A DNA stretch of 15,008 bases, from NCBI RefSeq assembly GCF_024460475.1, contig NZ_JANFYN010000050.1, positions 1 through 15,008 on the forward strand. Direction: 5' to 3'. The DNA is from Holdemanella sp. MSK.7.32. Its GTDB lineage: Bacteria; Bacillota_I; Bacilli_A; Erysipelotrichales; Erysipelotrichaceae. The position numbers and the translations under genes are program-made. The notes under the pieces are model-generated. The model had not been told where the DNA came from. It saw only the letters and a program-made list of their open reading frames with translations, and did no database searches. Positions 13,815 to 15,008 of the stretch are shown in pieces; the stretch's first letter is position 1; every line of letters begins with the position of its first letter.

Positions 13815-14900
13815 ATGCAAAAAAATAAATCCATTCTATCCTGGCTGGTTATATCCGTATGCTTTCTCATCTTTATTAGTTCCGTTATATTCTTTGTTCA
13901 AAATAAAGGTAATGAAACAACAGAAAACCTAAACGTTACATTAACAGATGTTGGCTTTGACACGCCCATTACACTTAATTGCTCATGTTCACAAGCCGAT
14001 TTTGCCAAGTATACAAAGATTGTAAGAAAGACATTTAAAGAAAACAATAAACGCTTTGATCAGTACCACGCCTATAAAAATATGAATAACCTATATACAT
14101 TAAATCATGAAGCTTATAATCATCCGATTCAAATGGATGAAACCTTTATAGATTGTTTAAAACTAGCCATGCAGATGCAGTCTGAAAACTCACAATTTGA
14201 TATCAGCCAAGGCGCACTTTTAAATCTATGGCATGAGGCTAGAGAAAACACACAAATCCCTCCAAGTGATGACAAGATTCAAGAAGCTTTAAATCATATT
14301 GACTTAGATAAAATTCAAATATCTGGTCATGAAGTATCTTACTTAGATCCAGAACTATCCATCGATCTTGGTGCCATTGCCAAAGGATATACGGCTCAAC
14401 TTGCCAAAGAAGCATTAAATAAAGCTGGTCTAACCAATGGATATATCAATGCGGGAGGTAATGTTGTCTTACTTGGTGAAAAAGAAGATGGCGCAAATTG
14501 GAAGATTGGTATTCAAAGTCCAGATGCAAGTGATGCCCTAGTTCAATATTCAACAAAAAAAGCCACTTGTTTAGTTACAAGTGGAGATTACCAAAGATAT
14601 TTTACATATAAGAATAAAAAATATTCCCATATCATTGATCCTAAAACCGGTTATCCTGCAAACTATGTTCGAAGTGTAACTGTCATCACAAAAGATTCAG
14701 GCAAGGCCGACGCCTTAAGTACAACGTTGTTCTGTATGAGTGTAGAAGATGGAAAGAAATATTTATCCACACTGGATTATGATGTACAAGCGATATGGAT
14801 CGTAGATAAAGATAGTGATGTTTCATCGGATTTAGAAACAAAAGATTATAAAATAATCACAACGGATAAAATAAAAAACAGAGTAACTCTTGTCAATTAG
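13815..14900 (+). CDS. apbE: FAD:protein FMN transferase ApbE
   Basis: ApbE (Ftp) transfers FMN from FAD to a Thr in flavoproteins such as RnfG and RnfD, outside the cytoplasmic membrane, with Mg. The 361-residue protein starts with a membrane anchor (about 8-28); there is no clear lipobox, so it is probably an uncleaved anchor. Family motifs in order: FDISQGALLNLW (128-139), IDLGAIAKGY (183-192), YINAGGNVVLLG (210-221), VTSGDYQRYF (254-263), YSHIIDPKTGYP (270-281) and the Mg-binding KADALSTTLFCM (297-308) with D299 and T303. It is divergent from the rnf operon, matching its likely substrates. The ATG is the only one that includes the anchor, yet no ribosome binding site precedes it. The stop lies in a perfect hairpin. 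Confidence 0.95.
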   Translation: MQKNKSILSWLVISVCFLIFISSVIFFVQNKGNETTENLNVTLTDVGFDTPITLNCSCSQADFAKYTKIVRKTFKENNKRFDQYHAYKNMNNLYTLNHEAYNHPIQMDETFIDCLKLAMQMQSENSQFDISQGALLNLWHEARENTQIPPSDDKIQEALNHIDLDKIQISGHEVSYLDPELSIDLGAIAKGYTAQLAKEALNKAGLTNGYINAGGNVVLLGEKEDGANWKIGIQSPDASDALVQYSTKKATCLVTSGDYQRYFTYKNKKYSHIIDPKTGYPANYVRSVTVITKDSGKADALSTTLFCMSVEDGKKYLSTLDYDVQAIWIVDKDSDVSSDLETKDYKIITTDKIKNRVTLVN

Positions 14901-14909
14901 AGTTACTCT
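14880..14909. other. Perfect 11-bp hairpin over the apbE stop codon
   Basis: AGAGTAACTCT (14880-14890) and AGAGTTACTCT (14899-14909) are perfect complements around an 8-base loop. The left arm is inside the last apbE codons and the stop is at the loop edge. No T-run follows, so on its own it is not a canonical intrinsic terminator. The repeat copy begins at the next base. Confidence 0.75.
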
Positions 14910-15008
14910 CAGATTGTTGACAAAAGCCTATACCTTTTCGTAAGGACATAGGCTTTTTATTGTATATAGGCAATTTTCGAAATGAAATTGTCTTTTTTTG
15001 TATATTTT
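14910..15008 (-). repeat. 99-bp inverted repeat, right copy
   Basis: This is the reverse complement of 1-99 with two mismatches, reaching the last base of the window. It follows the apbE hairpin directly and contains the terminator-like hairpin at 14922-14958. The two differing bases lie in the weak dyad near the outer end. Confidence 0.9.
14922..14958. terminator. apbE terminator inside right repeat
   Basis: AAAAGCCTAT (14922-14931) pairs with ATAGGCTTTT (14948-14957), then CCTT (14933-14936) with AAGG (14942-14945) around a 5-base loop, followed by a short T-run. It is 22 bases after the apbE stop and is likely its terminator. Confidence 0.75.

Noticed and set aside
1..15008. A 15-kb composite transposon or genomic island bounded by the terminal repeats
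   Set aside because: There is no transposase or recombinase and the content is essential core genes, so the repeats are better seen as dispersed intergenic elements.

Overview
This AT-rich window looks like a chromosomal segment of a low-GC Bacillota. The order rimP-nusA-ylxR-ylxQ-infB-rbfA, the divergent gmk/rqcH pair (near neighbours in Bacillus subtilis too), the strong AAGGAGG-type ribosome binding sites, the short IF-2 and the clostridial rnfCDGE-A/B order all point that way. A fermentative anaerobe of the Erysipelotrichia or a related class fits best, but this is an inference. I see no phage, plasmid, CRISPR, tRNA or rRNA genes.

Layout: (1) 1-233, a 99-bp repeat carrying a terminator-like hairpin, a second hairpin, then an operator-rich promoter; (2) 234-1418, acetyl-CoA acetyltransferase on +, ended by a strong terminator; (3) 1546-1692, an unannotated 48-residue membrane peptide on +; (4) 1700-6539, the minus-strand translation/transcription-factor operon rimP-nusA-ylxR-ylxQ-infB-rbfA, with its own promoter and a structured rimP leader; (5) gmk on minus and rqcH on +, divergent from overlapping promoters; (6) 8983-13678, a minus-strand Rnf operon rnfC-D-G-E-A-(small Cys-rich membrane protein)-B; (7) 13815-14900, apbE on +, divergent from rnf; (8) 14910-15008, an inverted copy of the 99-bp repeat at the left edge.

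Functional links: Rnf couples ferredoxin oxidation to NAD reduction and ion pumping. ApbE attaches the covalent FMN that RnfG (and RnfD) need, so the divergent rnf/apbE arrangement is a complex beside its maturation enzyme. Thiolase makes acetoacetyl-CoA, the entry to butyrate-type fermentations that often feed reduced ferredoxin to Rnf; that metabolic link is inference. The central block serves transcription elongation, initiation, ribosome maturation and (RqcH) rescue of stalled ribosomes.

The most unusual points are: a minimal Rnf in which RnfB is cut to 102 residues and has no ferredoxin-like domains, while an extra 60-residue membrane protein with the same CX2CX4C core sits just before it; a leader upstream of rimP with two mutually exclusive pairings, one of which masks the ribosome binding site; an apparently leaderless apbE; and near-identical inverted 99-bp repeats exactly at the two window edges, each abutting an unrelated perfect hairpin.
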